A DNA stretch of 64,000 bases from Symbiodinium natans (GCA_905221605.1 CAJNDS010002302.1:1327463-1391462), one strand, 5' to 3'; positions 19,509-31,085 are shown, numbered from the stretch's first letter. Numbers and translations: made by a program. The notes: a model not told the origin generated them from the sequence alone.

Positions 19509-19942
19509 TTGGGTTCGGCCGGTCCACACTAACAGTCAAATAACGCCGTGGCCTTATAACACACAGGCCAAAAATAGCACCAGGAATCCCAGTCAATTTT
19601 AGCATTTACCGGGTGCTGTTTTTTGTGGGTCTGCTGATGGTGATTGTTAGTCACATAGCACCAGCAACAGCACCAGAAATAGCACCAGAAATAGCACAAA
19701 CAATAGCACAAAAAATAGCACCAGAAATAGCACAAACAATAGCACAAAAAATAGCACCAGAAATAGCACCAGGAATAGCACAAAAAAATGCACCAGAAAT
19801 AGCACCAGAAATAGCACCAGAAATAGCACCAGGAATAGCACCAGGAATAGCAGGAATCTCAGTCAATTTTTTGGCATTTACCGGGTGCTTTTATTTGTGG
19901 GTCTGCTGGTGGTGACTGTTAGTGTGGACCGGCCGAACCCAA
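19509..19942. mobile_element. MITE with 30-bp inverted ends and internal 12-bp minisatellite
   Basis: Perfect 30-bp inverted termini at 19509-19538 and 19913-19942 (key part TTGGGTTCGGCCGGTCC). Inside, a roughly 75-bp segment (with TTTACCGGGTGCT) is present twice in direct orientation. Between the copies runs a 12-bp minisatellite, ATAGCACCAGAA and variants (about 19660-19850). Open frames across it are repeat artefacts. No coding capacity. Confidence 0.8.
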
Positions 19943-19951
19943 GTTTAGGGT

Positions 19952-20080
19952 ACTTGGAGGTTCAGGATACTTAGTAACCCAATTGTAAGTGCGGTTATAC
20001 CCCACTTGTCAGCCCCTTAAGTACCGTAAGAGACTCATAATTGGGTTATAAGTGCAGTTAAGTACCATGAGCCTCCAAGT
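19952..20080. mobile_element. MITE family A, intact copy (129 bp)
   Basis: Inverted ends ACTTGGAGGTTCAGGATACT and AGTACCATGAGCCTCCAAGT. Same length and termini as 32245-32373. Ten bases away from the previous element, so insertions are clustered in this intron. Confidence 0.75.
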
Positions 20081-20088
20081 GTCAAACT

Positions 20089-20176
20089 TTGGTTGCCCAG
20101 TGGTGCCCCTCAAGTTCCCTTATCAAGCAGAAAAGGTGCTCTTTTTATATAAACAGTATGGTTGCTGGGCAACCAA
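20089..20176. mobile_element. MITE family B copy (88 bp)
   Basis: TTGGTTGCCCAG at the left and its exact complement CTGGGCAACCAA at the right. The centre has the family's GGTGCxC and CTTTTT motifs. Confidence 0.7.
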
Positions 20177-20213
20177 GTGAAGGGGAACTCTGGGCTTTTA
20201 GGACCCAGAGAAG

Positions 20214-20532
20214 GCTGATTCCCTTCACTTCGTTGCAAGAGCACTTCCGCTTTGCGGCTTGTGCGCCAGAGTCCTTGCACAGCCTCAGCTGCTGGATTAT
20301 CCTACACTCGGGAAGTTCGCAGGCGACCGGTACTCCGCCATCTTGACTAAAAAAGGGTGCCCTTTTGATGCCTAGGTAACTCTTGGGGCAGGTCCAGGCT
20401 GTCAGACAGGGACTTTATTGTTTTGCTGCTGCGAATGTTGGAGGTGAAAGGGGTCGTGGGGCAGAGCCCCGCCAGCACTACTTCAGATACGTGCATGTGG
20501 GCAAGGCGAGAAGTGAAACCCGAGCTTCTTAA
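20214..20532 (+). CDS. Exons of a + strand gene; truncated MITE between them
   Basis: Exon 20214-20344 (tag ADSLHFVARALPLCGLC) is one of the longest in the region. A 53-base intron (20345-20397; GA donor, GGTCCAG acceptor) corresponds to the right half of a family C element. Exon 20398-20443 then reads LSDRDFIVLLLRMLE in the phase expected from the GA donor; another frame (AVRQGLYCFAAANV) is also open. A third exon starts at 20465; depending on frame it stops at 20532 or runs on. I favour the first solution on phase. The function is unknown. Confidence 0.5.
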
Positions 20533-20861
20533 GCCCTACACCCTTAACCCCAAACCATGAAATGAAGTCGAGCTATCTATTTGTGGGTTACCTAAGAATG
20601 GGCTCTATAAGAAGGAATATTGAAAATTGGGGTAAACCCTAAACCCTAAACGGCCCTAAACCCTAAAACCTAAACCTATTTTAGGTGTACCCCTGAACCC
20701 CTGGGCCCACACACACCCTAAACCCCAATAGGCTTTAGGGGTAAAAAAGCCCTGTGCCATGAAACCGTTACATGTAGGGTTTAGGGTTTAGGGTTTAGGG
20801 TTTAGGGTTTAGGGTTTAGGGTTTAGGGTTTAGGGTTTAGGGTTTAGGGTTTAGGGTTTAG
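20533..20861. repeat. Telomere-like block
   Basis: CCCTAAA fragments (20635-20690) and then a clean TTTAGGG array (about 20776-20861). Its final TTTAG is the acceptor of the next exon. No gene in between. Confidence 0.65.
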
Positions 20862-22446
20862 GAACAGCCGAACATATGACCACGCTACTCCCCGAGCCCC
20901 TCCGAGCCCCTCCGCCTGAGGTTTTAGATTTTAGGGTTTAAGAGTTTAAGGGTTTCAAGGTTGTAGTGCTTAGGGTCTAGGGCTTGCGGGTTTTAGGGTT
21001 TAGGGTTTAGGGCTTTAGGGCTTTGTGTTTACGGTTTAGGGTTCAGCGGCCTGAACAGGGCCTATAAATCCTAAGTGCCACTCGCCAGGCCGTCCGCTAC
21101 AGCGTGACGGGCGTCCTCTCCACCAAGCCTCCCACTCAGATTCAGGGGTTTAGGGTTTAGGGTTTAGGGTTTAGGATTAAGGGTTATTTAGGGTTTAGGG
21201 TTTAGGGTTTACAGGATTTAGGGCTGTTCCTTAGGGCTTATGGGGGTTTCCGAGGAGGTTGCTTTTGGGAGTTTCAGTAGTAAGATTCCTTAGGGTTTCT
21301 TAGGGCTTCTAGGGCTTCACCCTAGTCAGCTTTCCAGGGTTTCAGCAGCAAGGATTCTTAGGGTTTAGGGTTTAGGGTTTAGGGTTTAGGGTTTAGGGAG
21401 GATTCTAAGGATTTCTTAGGGCTTCTAGGGCTAGGGCTTCACCCTAGTAGGCCTATGTATACGCCTTGAATCGCGAGTCATACCTGCTCTCTGCGGCCGG
21501 GACGACCCCCTCATCGGTTTAGGGTTTAGCGTTTATGGCAGTTTAAGGTTTAGGGTTTAGGGTTTAGGATGAAAGAGAGGGCATAGCACCAGTCTTCGGG
21601 TCCCCTACTTGGAGGTTCATGGTCCTTAGTAACCCAATCATAACCTATCATAACCGTAACCCAAATGTAACCGTATTCGGGCACTTAAGGGGCTTCTAAG
21701 TGGGTTATAACTGCACTTTCAGTTGGGTGATGGGGTCATTTTGAGTTTCGGGGATAGGGTTTGGGACAGTATATACCCTACGTTCATGCTCTCAGCGCCC
21801 CCAAAACATCATCTGTAGGAGAACAGTTCCTCTGGTGCGAAGAACCGTGAAAACTGGAAGATATGCAGCTTGCTCCCCTACAAACTCCCCCCCCCCACTC
21901 CCTTTAAAAAGGCAGGGTTTCGGGCTTGTCGTGGTTATAGAACCATCGTGAGATGCTTCCGTGCCCTGCACAAGGAAAGCAAGGGCTTTGGGGGGGGGGG
22001 GGGGGGTCTCTTTCGCGTAGAGTTAGGGGTTAAGGGTTTAGTTTTCGGGCTTAGGGCTTAGGGTTTAGGTGGTTGATCTGGAGGACATGTGCCCCAAGAA
22101 CTGACATGTTCAAATTTGTCCACGGTATTCGACGGAGTTGCTTCTAGGTAGAAATCAGGGCTTGGCCTGAAAACTCTTCGCTACTCGCGAGCGAGCGCGC
22201 GCGAGAGAGAGAGAGAGAGCGAGCGAACTGGAGCTGTGAGGAATGGGTCCGAGCCAGGGGAGGCCCCGCTGGTTGTGCAGGGTTCATGGTTTCGGACTTT
22301 CGGGTTTTTCGGTTCTTTCTGGCTTAGCGGTCGTCTCAATGACGGCCCCTGTGGCCTGAAGCTGCCTTTGCAGACAGAGAGGCGTATATACTGTGTACAT
22401 GGACGGTATATTGTTTTACAGCAGACGGCGGCTACCCGGGCTCCAA
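20862..22446 (+). CDS. Exon chain of a + strand gene, function unknown
   Basis: Exons: 20862-20920 (tag TAEHMTTLLPEPLRAP, acceptor GGGTTTAG), 21089-21147 (AVRYSVTGVLSTKPP), 21255-21270 (RLLLG), 21451-21516 (AYVYALNRESYLLSA), 21568-21591 (DEREGIAP), 21796-21846 (RPQNIICRRTVPLV), 21941-21984 (NHREMLPCPAQGK), 22069-22117 (WLIWRTCAPRTDMF), 22328-22394 (GRLNDGPCGLKLPL), 22425-22446 (TAATRAP). Phase is continuous from 20862 to 22117, eight exons in a row. Four introns start with GTTTAG or GTTTTAG from a TTTAGGG array. A family A element (about 21607-21735) lies in one intron, and a G run plus (GA)n at 22190-22225 in another. No domain recognised. Confidence 0.6.
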
Positions 22447-22546
22447 GTAAACAGATAATGTCTCCATTGGGGCTAACGTCTATAAGTACTGCCTACTTTG
22501 GCTGATTTGGAGCCTCGGGTAAACGGTTCAAATTCCATATGTGCAG

Positions 22547-24071
22547 TTCTCTAAGTTGTGGTCCGGCGGCCCTGACTTTCGTGTTTAGGGTTTAAGGTTT
22601 AGGGTTTAGGGTGAATAGTTACGGCACCACAAAGGAACCATAGTTCTGAGAGCCGACCATATGAGGATCCAGTTCAACAACTTTCTGCAAATGAGTGCAA
22701 GGCAGAGTTTAGGGTTTAGGGTTTAGGGTTTAGGGTATAGGGTTTAGGGTTTAGGGTTTAGGGTTGCCCGAAATTGCATGCTGAGAATCCTCAAGTTGGA
22801 GAGAGGGGAACCATGGGACCCCTCAGTACATGGTCTAAGGGTTTAGGGTTTAGGGTTTAGGGTCTAGGGTTTAGGGTTTAGGGTTTATGGTTTAGGGTTT
22901 TAGGGTTTTAGGGGGTTTAGTGGGTTTAGGATTTAGGGAGCATGGTCCTTAAGCTTTCTTAGAGGCTTGTTTTGTATAGGGTATACAAAGGGTGATGGAC
23001 GAGGCTCCCCAGATGAAGGGCCCATATTCAGGGCTCATGTAACTACCCTACTTGGAAGCCCTCCGAAGTTAGTAATCAGGGTTAGTAAGTTGGGTTATGG
23101 TGATATGGTGATTACTATAGTGTTTCTAGAGGGAACGAAGCCGACTTACTAAGTCAGAAGAACTTCCAAGTAAGACGTAGTGGATACTAAACAGCCGCCG
23201 TTGGGTCTTTGAATCTGAAAGCCCTGTATCCTAGACCCTTTTACCCTGCAATATAGGGGTTGGAAGAATTGCTGAACATAGCCCCTCATGGTCCCTATAT
23301 ACATATACCACAATAAATCCCCAAAACCGTATTCCAATGATTATGGCCCCTGAACCTAAACCCTAAACCCTAAGCCATAAAACCCTAAACCCTAAACCCT
23401 GTTGGCTACTGTGAAGGAATTCGGCCTTCGAGAGATCGCCACAGTTTACGGCGTCGGCGTGCTGGCGGTGGTGGCTCCGGCACGTCCCTTTCCATTGGTT
23501 TAGGGTTTAGGGTTTAGGGTTTAGGGTTTAGGGTTTAGGGTTTAGGGTTTTAGGGTTTTAGGGTTTAGAGTTTAGGGGCTTAGGGTTTAGGACTCCTTAC
23601 TTCAGGAATGTCATTTGAGCGTTAAATTCGGGGTCCCAATAACCCGAAACCGGGCAGCCCCAAACTCTCAACCCCAAACCCAAAGGCTCCAAAAAGGCCA
23701 AAGTAGGTATTATGTATCGACGTTATAGACACCAATGTACATCTTTTTTCGTATACTTGGAGCCCTAAGGAAACAGTAAGCCTGAAACAAAGCGTCCTGG
23801 AGGCACCGGGTTGAGTTTGATGGGTGCACGCGGTCTTGCTCAGATGGTTCGACCATCGCTAAACCCTAAACCCTAAACCCTAAGCCCTAAACCCTAAACC
23901 CTAAACCCTAAGCCCTAAACCTTAAGCCCTAAACCCTTAACCCTAAGCCCCTGAACACTCAACCCTCAACCGTCTCCTGGAAGTACCCATCCCCAAGTCC
24001 TGCTTCTGGCGACTTTCGATGACAACTACATCTTCCCACAACAGGAGATATGCGTGTTTCCCCTTTCTGGG
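22547..24071 (+). CDS. Exon chain of a + strand gene, one hydrophobic exon
   Basis: Exons: 22547-22580 (tag FSKLWSGGPDF), 22619-22706 (TAPQRNHSSESRPYED), 22786-22832 (ILKLERGEPWDPSVH), 23417-23497 (EFGLREIATVYGVGV), 23803-23846 (HRVEFDGCTRSCS), 23998-24071 (LLLATFDDNYIFPQQ). Phase is coherent from 22547 to 22832, and again from 23803 to 24071. Exon 23417 encodes a hydrophobic helix. Introns are TTTAGGG tracts. At about 22930-23175 there is an inverted-repeat region with ACTTGGAAG and CTTCCAAGT ends, probably another MITE. I cannot assign a function. Confidence 0.55.
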
Positions 24072-24253
24072 GTTTAGGGCTTAGGGCTTAGGGCCTAGGC
24101 TGTAGGGTTTCGGGCTATGTATATATATGCAAGAGACAGAGAGAGAGGGAGTAGAGAGAGAGAGAGAGTAGAGAGAGTAGAGAGAGTAGAGAGAGCGAGA
24201 GAGAGAATAGTTCTTTAGGCAAGTTGCGAAGCCCTGGAGCAGGCCAGGCCCCC

Positions 24254-24473
24254 CCTAAACCCTAAACCCTAAACCCTAAACCCTAAACCCTAAACCCTAA
24301 ACCCTAAACCCTAAACCCTAAACCCTAAACCCTAAACCCTAAACCCTAAACCCTAAACCCTAATTAAACCCTAAACCCTAAACCCTAAACCCTAAACCCT
24401 AAACCCTAAACCCTAAACCCTAAACCCTAAGCCCTAAACCCTAGACCCTAAACCCTAAACCCTAAACCTTCGT
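24254..24473 (-). repeat. Long CCCTAAA array (about 220 bp)
   Basis: The longest uniform tract in the window, broken only by a short AATTAAACC near 24362 and a few CCCTAAG or CCCTAGA units. Preceded by a (GA)n microsatellite with GTAGAGAG periodicity (24128-24208). Confidence 0.9.
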
Positions 24474-24482
24474 TTCTGGAAG

Positions 24483-27400
24483 GCAGGGGCCTTCCTCATG
24501 GCTCTGTCCGGCTACTCGCGGCGCCTGGCGGATCTGGCGAGAGGCGCTCGTCTCTTTCTTTGGTTGGCTTTTTAGGGGCTAGGGTTTTTGGGTTTTTGGG
24601 TTTTAGGGTTTTAGGGCTTTAGGGTTTTAGGGTTTTAGGGTTTTAGGGTTTTAGGGTTTTAGGGTTTTAGGGTTTTAGGGTTTTAGGGTTTTAGGGTTTT
24701 AGGGTTTTAGGGCTTAGGGATTAGGGTTTGGGCGGGAGTAACTCGGGACTTACTGGGGTCCCCCAATTAAAGGAACCCCTCCCACCCCCTTTAGCCCTTG
24801 AACAAAGAACCCCTAAACCCTTTTCCCTGAACCCCAAAACTCGAGGTACCTTCTGCATGGCCTTCGCCTGGTGCCTCCTCTTCGCCTCCAGGTGGATGTT
24901 TGAGCGACCAGCCTCCACTTTGCTGCTAGGAGGGTTAGGGGTTGGGGTTTAGGGTTCAGGGTTTAGAGTTTAGTAGGGTGACTGTTTTCTCAAGACACCC
25001 CCCAAAAAATGGACAAGAGAACTCTTGCAGTGCCCTTATAAGGAAGAACATATATATACATATATATATATATATATATTGCTTTTTGGCGGGGAGGGTT
25101 CTTAAGGAAATGGTAGTCTGAGGTTAGGACCAAGGTCTATCGCAAAGAAGTATGAAATTCGAATTTGCTGGTTTCATTTTCGAAGTTGTATGTGTTTCCT
25201 ATTTCTCTGGTTGTCATGGCGGCTATCAGAATTTTTGGTTAGGTCTTGTGATGGTCTAGGTAAACCCTACATGTCACTACATGTCCTTCTGGAACTCCAG
25301 CTCATCATTCTCTTCAGCTGCAGGGTTGAGGAACGCTCTCGAACCCCCTAAGATCAAAACCTTCAGCCCCGAACCCGAAAGCCTCCCCCCTCAGTGCACG
25401 TTCGGGTTCAGGTGTCTGTTGTGTTTTGGGCGTGGCTCTGTGAGTGTTCCCAGGCCCCTAAACAGCCCTAAACTCTGCAAGCCCTATAAGCCCTAAGAAC
25501 CCTACCAACGCTGAGGTCCTGGAGGCTGCTCGTCACCCTAGACGTATCGCCGCGGACGATTGAAGGCACCGATGGCACTGCGCATGGAAGTGGTTGTGCA
25601 CTTGGAAGCTCTTTTGACTTAGTAAGTTGGTTCAGGGTTCAGGGTTCAGGGTTCAGGGTTTAGGGTTTAGGGTTTAGGGTTTAGGGATATTCTGATCCCT
25701 GGCTGTCTTGGGGCGTGGGTAACTTTGAAGGGGGTGGGGGGGGGGGGGGGGGGCTGTGGGCTGGTGATCTACCTATGCACGTGCCAAGCCTGGTTCAGGG
25801 CCTAAGGTTTAAGGGTTGATTATGGGTTCTCCGACTACCAATACTCCCCCCCCCCCCCAAAGTCCCCCCATAATTAGGGCTATTTAGGGATGATTAAGCC
25901 TAATTGAGGTTATTTAAGTTAACCGGGGGGGGGGGGGGGGGTGGGGTAGATACAGAGGGGTAGTAGGGAAACCCATGAAAGCCCTGAGTTTAGTTGCAGT
26001 TTACAGGAAAAGGCCACAGCCTTTCTCGTTCCAGGACGCGTGGTGCTCGCGCTGTTCCTGTCGACCTTCACAGGCTGCTGTGATTCGGTGCCTGCGATTT
26101 TCGGTTTTAAGGTTTAGGGTTTAGGGTTTCAGGCTTTGGGGAATTTGGGCCACGAGCTGAAAAGTCGCAAGGTTCAAGTGTGTAGCATCAGGGCCCTGGG
26201 AGAATCCAGAATGTGAGACTCGTGCCCTACATACACCCCACACATATACAAACAAAAACAAATGTACATAAATAAATGTATGTATATGTATGTATATATA
26301 TATATACATATACATATGTTGTGTATTTGTTTTCATTTATGCTTGTTTTCACATATCTATCTAGGTTCAGGGTTTCTGGGTCTAGCCCTGACACAGAACC
26401 CAAAGGGACCATTTGTAGTACTATTATGGAATTGGCTTACCAAATACGGTTTCTGGGTGCCTAATTCATTCCACAATAGCACTGCAAATGGACCCTCTGG
26501 GGAAGATGAGCAGCTCACTAGATTCACGTGAAGTCTCTGCGCAGCCTTCGCCATCATTGTCCTGGACAAGTTCGAGGAGTTTGCAAACAGGGTTTATGGT
26601 TTAGGGTTTAGGGTTTGGGGTTTAGGGTTAAAGGTTTAGGGTTTAGGGTCTTGTCGAAACCCCCTGAGTGCTTCGGGATACGTCGGTGCACGTCTAGAAC
26701 CTGAAGTTGGGGAAGTGCCGCAGATGGGCCAAAGGGTACTAATTAGGTAGGATAAGGGGGACCCTAAGCCCTAAACCCTAAACCCTCTTAACAGGGAACC
26801 CTTCTGAACCCTCTGCTGACTCTCTTAAACAGGGACCTTATTGAGAGGGTCTATAGCCCCCAGGGTCCCCCTAATCGTATCCCCTAAAAGGACACATCCA
26901 GGAACCCTAAACCCTAAACCCTAGACCCTAAAAGCCCCCAAAAGGACACATCCAGGAACCCCAGACTGGCACATAACGTTGCCCGGGCCCCCAGAAGGGC
27001 CTTAACTTTAGGGTTTGGGGTTTAGGGTCTAGGGTTTAGGGTTTCAGGCAGGAGGCCAGAGAGGGAGGGGGGGGGGGGGACGTGTTTAGGATTTAGGGTT
27101 GTAGAGCTCTGAAACCCTACCCCAGAACCCTGAAAGCTGGATTCAGGGCCACGGACTTGAGGATGTTTAGGGTTCATCGTGGTTGAGGCTCTTGGGGGGG
27201 GAGATGGGTTCAGGGCTTGGGGTTCAGGGTTCAGAGTTTAGGGGAAATATGCAATCACTGCGCATGATTCTGGAAGGTATCAGGGTTCTCGGGGGATGAC
27301 CCTAAACCCTAACCCATCGCAGCGTGAGTGGTCAAGAGATTTGGGATTTCATAAGGCATGTGAGATTTCAAGGTCAGTATGTGTTATCTCAACCAGGGCT

Positions 27401-27957
27401 CCAACATCCCGAATTATAGGGGAGAATCCTTCATTGGCGTCCTGGCATGATTTTGGGAAAACCTTCCTTATTGGAGAACAGGCCGAGGAAGCCACGCTCA
27501 GCAAGCAGGGTGGCTCAAAGTGTGAGGTGACAAGCACCTTTTCTAGCCTCGTCCCTACAGCATCTCCATCGGCGGCCAGAGCCACTGGGCTCTTGAGGGG
27601 CATACTGTAACGTGTGTCTGGTTTTGTTGCTTTCTGGGTTCCGAAGTCGATTCAGACGGCCCAAACAAGTACACTTCTTGAGCTTTCCTTCAAAGCCTAG
27701 GCCATGTGCGACAGCAACTCGCAAGCGAACGAGCAGATGGTGACTTTGTCATAGTTGGGTACCATTTTACATGTTTAAGAGTACTTAAACCCTATTAGGA
27801 AGAGAATTGTTAAACATTTATCCCAACCATGAACTAGGTGAGGATGAAGCGAGGGAGTGTGTTGCCGGCATCCGTCGTGGAGGACACCTTCACCGAATAT
27901 AGGGCCCTCATGACTTGGATTTTCTGGGCCCTGTGGCTCCAAACAATGCTGTATGTG
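24483..27957 (+). CDS. Membrane-protein exon chain, ion-channel-like (tentative)
   Basis: Exons: 24483-24562 (tag AGAFLMALSGYSRRL), 24846-24933 (TFCMAFAWCLLFASRW), then 25301-25324, 25516-25621 (SWRLLVTLDVSPRTI), 25685-25718 (GYSDPWLSWGV), 26035-26103 (RVVLALFLSTFTGCC), 26133-26171 (FGEFGPRAEKSQ), 26545-26591 (FAIIVLDKFEEFANR), 26698-26735 (NLKLGKCRRWAK), 27242-27276 (GNMQSLRMILE), 27420-27526 (ENPSLASWHDFGK), 27701-27739 (AMCDSNSQANEQM), 27838-27957 (VRMKRGSVLPASVV). From 24846 on, phase passes correctly across eleven introns. FAIIVLDKFEEF resembles the end of S6 in voltage-gated cation channels, and the last exon ends in a Trp-rich membrane segment. Channel identity is an inference; membrane character and splicing are better supported. 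Confidence 0.6.
24590..24722 (+). repeat. TTTTAGGG (8-bp) array
   Basis: About 14 units of the 8-base variant GGTTTTAG, unlike the 7-base unit elsewhere, so the variant spread locally by tandem duplication. Confidence 0.9.
25045..25081. repeat. (AT)n microsatellite
   Basis: TATATATACATATATATATA-type tract inside an intron. Similar tracts occur at 26275-26320, 28996-29030, 32440-32470 and 54510-54540. Confidence 0.8.
26405..26495. mobile_element. MITE-like element (91 bp)
   Basis: Left GGGACCATTTGTAGTACTAT and right ATAGCACTGCAAATGGACCC are inverted, with three mismatches. It lies between the exons ending at 26171 and starting at 26545. Confidence 0.65.
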
Positions 27958-28237
27958 GTTTAGGGTTCAGGGTTTAGGGTTTAGGGTTGAGGTTTTGCGT
28001 CGGATGGGCCCAGGGGAAGATTAACATGTCCTGGGAGGGACCCTCACTGCACCTCTCAATGCCAAGCCTACTTATCCAGAGGAACATATAACACCCTAGG
28101 GGCCCATGTTCTTTGTTCTTATATACTTGGGCCCCAAAGTCCCTACATAGGAAGTACTTTAAGGCCCAAGTAGTCCCTATATAGGTACATGTACCCTTTT
28201 TTATGGAGATGTGCAGTTGCTCTTGGTTTCTAAACAG

Positions 28238-29019
28238 AAGCCAGAAACCTCGTTTGAATAAGTTGACTCGCTTTATGGTCCCGGGAGGCCCCCGGAAGCC
28301 CATCACAAACATACTTCAGCAAAAGCGGTGCTGGGCTCAAAGCCATAGGGTTTAGGGTTTAGGGTTTAGGGTTTAGGGTTTAGGGTTAGGGTTTAGGGTT
28401 TAGGGTTTAGGGTCAAAAAACGTCTGTAGCTTGGGTCCCCAAAAGCCCCGACTAGATACGTTAGATTTACTTTCAACTGTCAGGGTTTGAGCAGGGGGAG
28501 GAGGGTGCCATGGGGGGCACCGGGGGGAGGAGCGGGGGGTTCTAGAGAATTAAGGGGGTTTTTAGGGCTTCGGTTTTTCAGGGTGCAGGGTGTAAGGGTT
28601 TATAGGGATTTTGGGGTTTTGGGGCTAAAGGTTCATGATCTACCCCCTCCTGGTGGTGTGGTTGTGGTGCGTGTTTTTTTTGGTTGGGGTTGGGGTTGGG
28701 GTTGGGGTTAGGGTTAGGGTTAGGGTTAGGGTTAGGGTTTTTAGGCTTAGGGTTTCAGGGGTTAGGGGGCTTGAGGGCATAGCCAAAACCCTGTCGACTC
28801 CTCTCAACCCCTGTGGACCCCTGTGGACCCCCATCTCGGGGCCCCCCCATCACCGGACCATACCCTTGGGATTAGGTTTATGGTGAGGGTTCAGGGTTCA
28901 GGGTTCAGGGTTTAGGGTTCAGGGTTTAGGGTTTAGGGTTAAGGGTTTAGGATTCGGAGGCCGGGCGGGGCAGGGTGGGGGGAGCCGGGGCGGAGACGCC
29001 AGGCGCCTGACCACATATA

Positions 29020-29050
<31 letters not shown>

Positions 29051-30854
29051 AGTTTTTCCCCCGTTGGGTGTTTCGAGCCCACATACCTTCTCTTGATCAG
29101 GCCCAACCCCCATAGGCAGAAATGCCACCTGCCACACCCCGAAACTGTCTAGGACCAAGAGTAGGCCCTTATTCCTTTGTTTATGGTTTATGGCTCCCTT
29201 AGAAGCCCCTTTAAGCCAAAAAGGGCTCCTTTTTTTATTCCGAGGTTACTCCTGGATCTAGCTAAATTACTTCACAAATTGAATCCCGAAACCCTAAACC
29301 CCAAACCCCAAACCCTGAACTGCCTCTCCTGAGAGTTTAGCAGTCAACAGTGACAGAACCACGCCCTTGACTCCCAGAACAACCGGGTGCGGTTTTCCCG
29401 ACGCGTGCGTATTTAAGGGGACATATGGTAGTAGGAGAAGGGTAGCCCTCGAACAAAAAAGTTCAGCAATATAGTCGAAATTATCTAGATGTCTCTAGGT
29501 ATGGGGTTTCGGTTTGGGACGCCCGGTCGCCTCGAAACTCCTCCAGGAAATTTTGGCCACCGCGGCCACTGCCAGCGCCGAAGCGCCGAACCGTGCGATG
29601 AAGAGACGTGTCCGCCAGCGCCTGCACAAGAAGCTCGGGTGTATGCCCCACGGACACAAAACACCTAAACCCCAAACCCCAAACCCCAAACCCCAAACCC
29701 CAAACCCCAAACCCTAAACCCTCAACCCTAAACGCTAAACCCTCAACCCTAAACCCTAAACTCTAAACCCTAAACCCGTTTTGTTAGAGCTTTGGGGGAT
29801 GTTCAGGGATGATCCCCATGAAGGTAGACCATGAACCCAAGTAGGGCTCATGGTTCTCTTGCACGGGAGCGAGGGTCCAGAGGCTTCCGGGCGCAAGAGT
29901 CGCTGGAGTAGAGCTGTAGAATTACAGGATCCTTGGGGGTGGAAGCTTTAGGGTTTAGGGCCCTTTCGCAACCCAATGTGCCATCAACTTCACTGGTTCC
30001 CTTTAAAGCTTCGCCAAGGTTCCCCAGGAGGTTTAGGATTTTGCCCTTGGAGGCCCCTCCCTCCATCAAAGCCCAAATCAAGATGAGAGAGAGATATAAG
30101 CAATAGCTACCATGAATTGAGGTAACCATGACCCCCCCCTTGTTTAGGGTAGATGGGTTTCTCTCAGCCCTAGACCCTAAGCCATAAACCCTAAACTCAA
30201 GGCTTAGGCCGCCCCTCTACAGTTTGGGGGGGGGGGGGGGCGCTGGGCGCTCAGATCGCAAGCCGACCCCAGTCTCAACCCTAGACCCTAAACCCTAAAA
30301 TCCTAAACCCTAAACCCTAAACCCGAGCTCTGGAACCCTTGAAGCACTGGACGGAAGAGTTGTTTTTTTTGGAAAAAGGCGGCAGTTCACTTCGGTTTAG
30401 GTTTACACACGAAATGGAACGGGTTAGGGTGGTTTTGCCGCCTGAGACGGCGTGGTAGATGGCCCTCCACCGTCGGGCCATAGCTGCTAGTCGCCTTTCA
30501 CGAAGCTTTCGAAGCTTCTGCGCCATATCACAGCAAACCCTACACCCTAAACCCTTGCTCTAAACCCTAAACCCTAAATATCACAGCAAATCCTAAACCC
30601 TAAACCCCTACTCTAAACCCTAAACCCTAAACCCTAAACCCCAAACCCTGTCAGCTGGGTGCCCAGCCGGAAGGTTACAGGATGAAGACTTCGAGAAAGC
30701 TATGGACCGCTTCAAGGTGATGGAAGACGGTTTAGGCTTTAGGGTTTAGGGTTTAGGGTTTAGGGTTTAGGGTTTAGGGTTTAGGGTTTAGGGTTTAGGG
30801 TTTCAGAAAGGGACGCTGTGGGGGCCCAGATTTTGCACATGGTGGATTGTAAGG
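28238..30854 (+). CDS. Exon series of a + strand gene, basic and acidic segments
   Basis: Exons: 28238-28341 (tag SQKPRLNKLTRFMVPGG), 29099-29148 (PTPIGRNATCHTPK), 29547-29638 (EILATAATASAEAPNR, then a Lys/Arg-rich end), 29807-29823 (DDPHE), 29881-29907 (ASGRKSRW), 30681-30729 (DEDFEKAMDRFKVMED), 30807-30854 (RDAVGAQILHMVDC). Phase fits from 28238 to 29148, 29547 to 29907, and 30681 to 30854. Donors include GTTTAG (30730) and GC (28342). A family C element begins exactly where exon 29099-29148 ends. An alternative open frame near 30453-30520 (MALHRRAIAASRL) may be another exon. The function is unknown. Confidence 0.5.
28690..28740 (+). repeat. GTTGGG/GTTAGG hexamer array
   Basis: Four GGGTTG units change to five GGGTTA units. 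The 6-base TTAGGG unit occurs as an array only here; the surrounding arrays are 7-base. Confidence 0.85.
29149..29261. mobile_element. MITE family C (113 bp)
   Basis: Inverted ends CTAGGACCAAGAGTA and TACTCCTGGATCTAG. Related copies at 53197-53312, 39540-39660, about 49780-49854 and 20351-20397. The right end, CTAG, can serve as a splice acceptor. Confidence 0.75.
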
Positions 30855-30892
30855 GTTTAGGGTTTGGGTTTAGGGTTTAAGGCGTCAGGGCT

Positions 30893-31085
30893 TCGGGCTT
30901 TAGGGCTTTAGGGCTTTAGGGCTTTAGGACTTTAGGGCTTTAGGGCTTTAGGGCAGGGCTCTAGGGCTTTAGGGCTTTAGGGCTTTAGGACTTTAGTGCT
31001 TTAGGGCTCTAGGGCTGTAGGGCTTTAGGACTTTACGCTGTAGGGCTTTAGGGCTTTAGGACTTTACGCTTTAGGGCTTAGGGAT
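30893..31085 (+). repeat. GGGCTTTA (8-base family) array
   Basis: About 20 units of TTTAGGGC and single-base variants such as TTTAGGAC. It shows that local unit types expand separately from the 7-base repeat. Confidence 0.85.

Noticed and set aside
19529-19915. Ala/Ile/Pro and Leu/Phe repeat ORFs
   Set aside because: They cover the 12-bp minisatellite inside a MITE and have no gene context.
22200-22225. (GA)n tract as a promoter element
   Set aside because: Simple microsatellite inside an apparent intron; no other support.
28640-28834. Thr/Pro/Leu-repeat ORF
   Set aside because: It is the reading of GGGTTA and GGGTTG hexamers.
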